Position numbers and translations under genes: made by a program
Origin: Auanema rhodensis
Taxonomy: Eukaryota > Nematoda > Chromadorea > Rhabditida > Rhabditidae
Direction of reading: 5' to 3'
Length of the DNA: 64,000 nucleotides
Assembly (NCBI GenBank): GCA_964057225.1
Contig: OZ059897.1
Span: 1,674,001 to 1,738,000, forward strand
Notes under the pieces: model-generated
What the model was told of the DNA's origin: nothing
What the model saw: only the letters and a program-made list of their open reading frames with translations
The model's database searches: none
Shown here: in pieces, positions 63,887 to 64,000 of the stretch
How the letters are laid out: every line of letters starts with the position of its first letter
How positions within the stretch are numbered: the first letter of the stretch is position 1

Positions 63887-64000
63887 GCATTAGTGTATGT
63901 TGAGTTTCCATGTACACTCAACATTGCTTCCAAAAACATTTTGACAAAAATTTTCCCGAAAAATTTCAAGATAATTTAACAAAGAGTAGATGTTTTTAGT
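63887..64000 (+). repeat. Partial monomer at the window edge
   Basis: The first 114 bases of a taacaaagag unit, ending in gtttttagt, so probably a B-type unit with a T run. The array clearly continues beyond the window. Confidence 0.9.

Larger units (their letters stand above)
1..64000 (+). repeat. 351-bp satellite DNA array, about 182.3 monomers
   Basis: The box gcattagtgtatgttgag recurs every 351 bases from position 1 to 63887 with no other sequence between copies. I walked all unit starts: 182 complete monomers and one 114-bp partial unit, all in one orientation. Seventeen monomers deviate in length: 359 bp (3160), 352 bp (4221, 34053, 37213, 38969, 42831, 48448, 48800), 350 bp (23878, 27036, 29843, 33001, 55470, 60736, 61788), 353 bp (56522) and 345 bp (62489). 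These deviations sum exactly to the observed end coordinate. Most differences between monomers are single-base diagnostic sites shared by groups of monomers, which is the signature of higher-order repeats. Uninterrupted satellite of this size is typical of centromeric or pericentromeric heterochromatin; that location is inferred. Confidence 0.99.

Noticed and set aside
1-64000. CRISPR array or other prokaryotic direct-repeat system
   Set aside because: The repeats are 351 bp and contiguous, without spacers, and there are no associated genes.

Overview
The whole window is one uninterrupted tandem array of an AT-rich satellite DNA. The basic unit is 351 bp and about 32% GC (111 of 351 bases, counted by hand in the first unit). 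Taking gcattagtg as the start of each unit, I count 182 complete monomers plus a 114-bp partial unit at the right edge. All lie head to tail on the + strand and 165 of the 182 are exactly 351 bp. Both edges lie inside the array. I see no protein-coding gene, RNA gene, transposable element, inversion or unique sequence. A pure 64-kb satellite with layered higher-order repeats (HORs) points to centromeric or pericentromeric heterochromatin of a eukaryote. The style (about 350 bp, very AT-rich, monomers nearly identical) is common in arthropods, but nothing here fixes the lineage and I do not recognise the satellite family.

Each monomer is a mosaic of near-invariant boxes and mutable segments. 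By phase in the first monomer: a near-invariant box with a 9-bp stem-loop (11-38), an AT stem-loop (62-80), a pyrimidine/T tract of variable length (115-125), a purine-rich stretch (127-141), a 9-bp stem-loop with a GTGA loop (189-210), a short palindrome (206-219), a 51-bp nested imperfect dyad (228-278) and a small ATTGA/TCAAT stem-loop (302-318). Most diagnostic differences fall around phases 90-140, 190-230, 250-255 and 270-345.

Linked diagnostic variants divide the array into blocks. 1-4572: loosely ordered monomers with a trimeric echo. 4573-10890: short HORs, an exact monomer duplication (6679-7380) and an exact dimer duplication (7732-9135). 10891-20718: a hexameric HOR (types S1-S6) repeated with copies missing or gaining monomers. 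20719-21771: a cluster of a more divergent monomer type. 21772-33701: two tandem copies of a 17-monomer, 5965-bp HOR in which I found only two base differences by eye. 33702-36861: a 9-monomer derivative of that HOR. 36862-50204: a pentamer HOR (A-B-C-D-E) seen four times inside larger duplications. 50205-64000: dimer and multimer duplications with chimeric monomers.

The layout shows active unequal exchange and local homogenisation at several scales (351 bp, 702 bp, about 1.76, 2.1, 2.8, 3.16 and 5.97 kb). The 63-codon open frames recurring at phase -12 of some monomers are not genes: they open with TTG, and many sister monomers carry stops in the same frame. I found no new protein or RNA system. 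What merits attention is the HOR architecture, the conserved dyads and the recombinant monomers.
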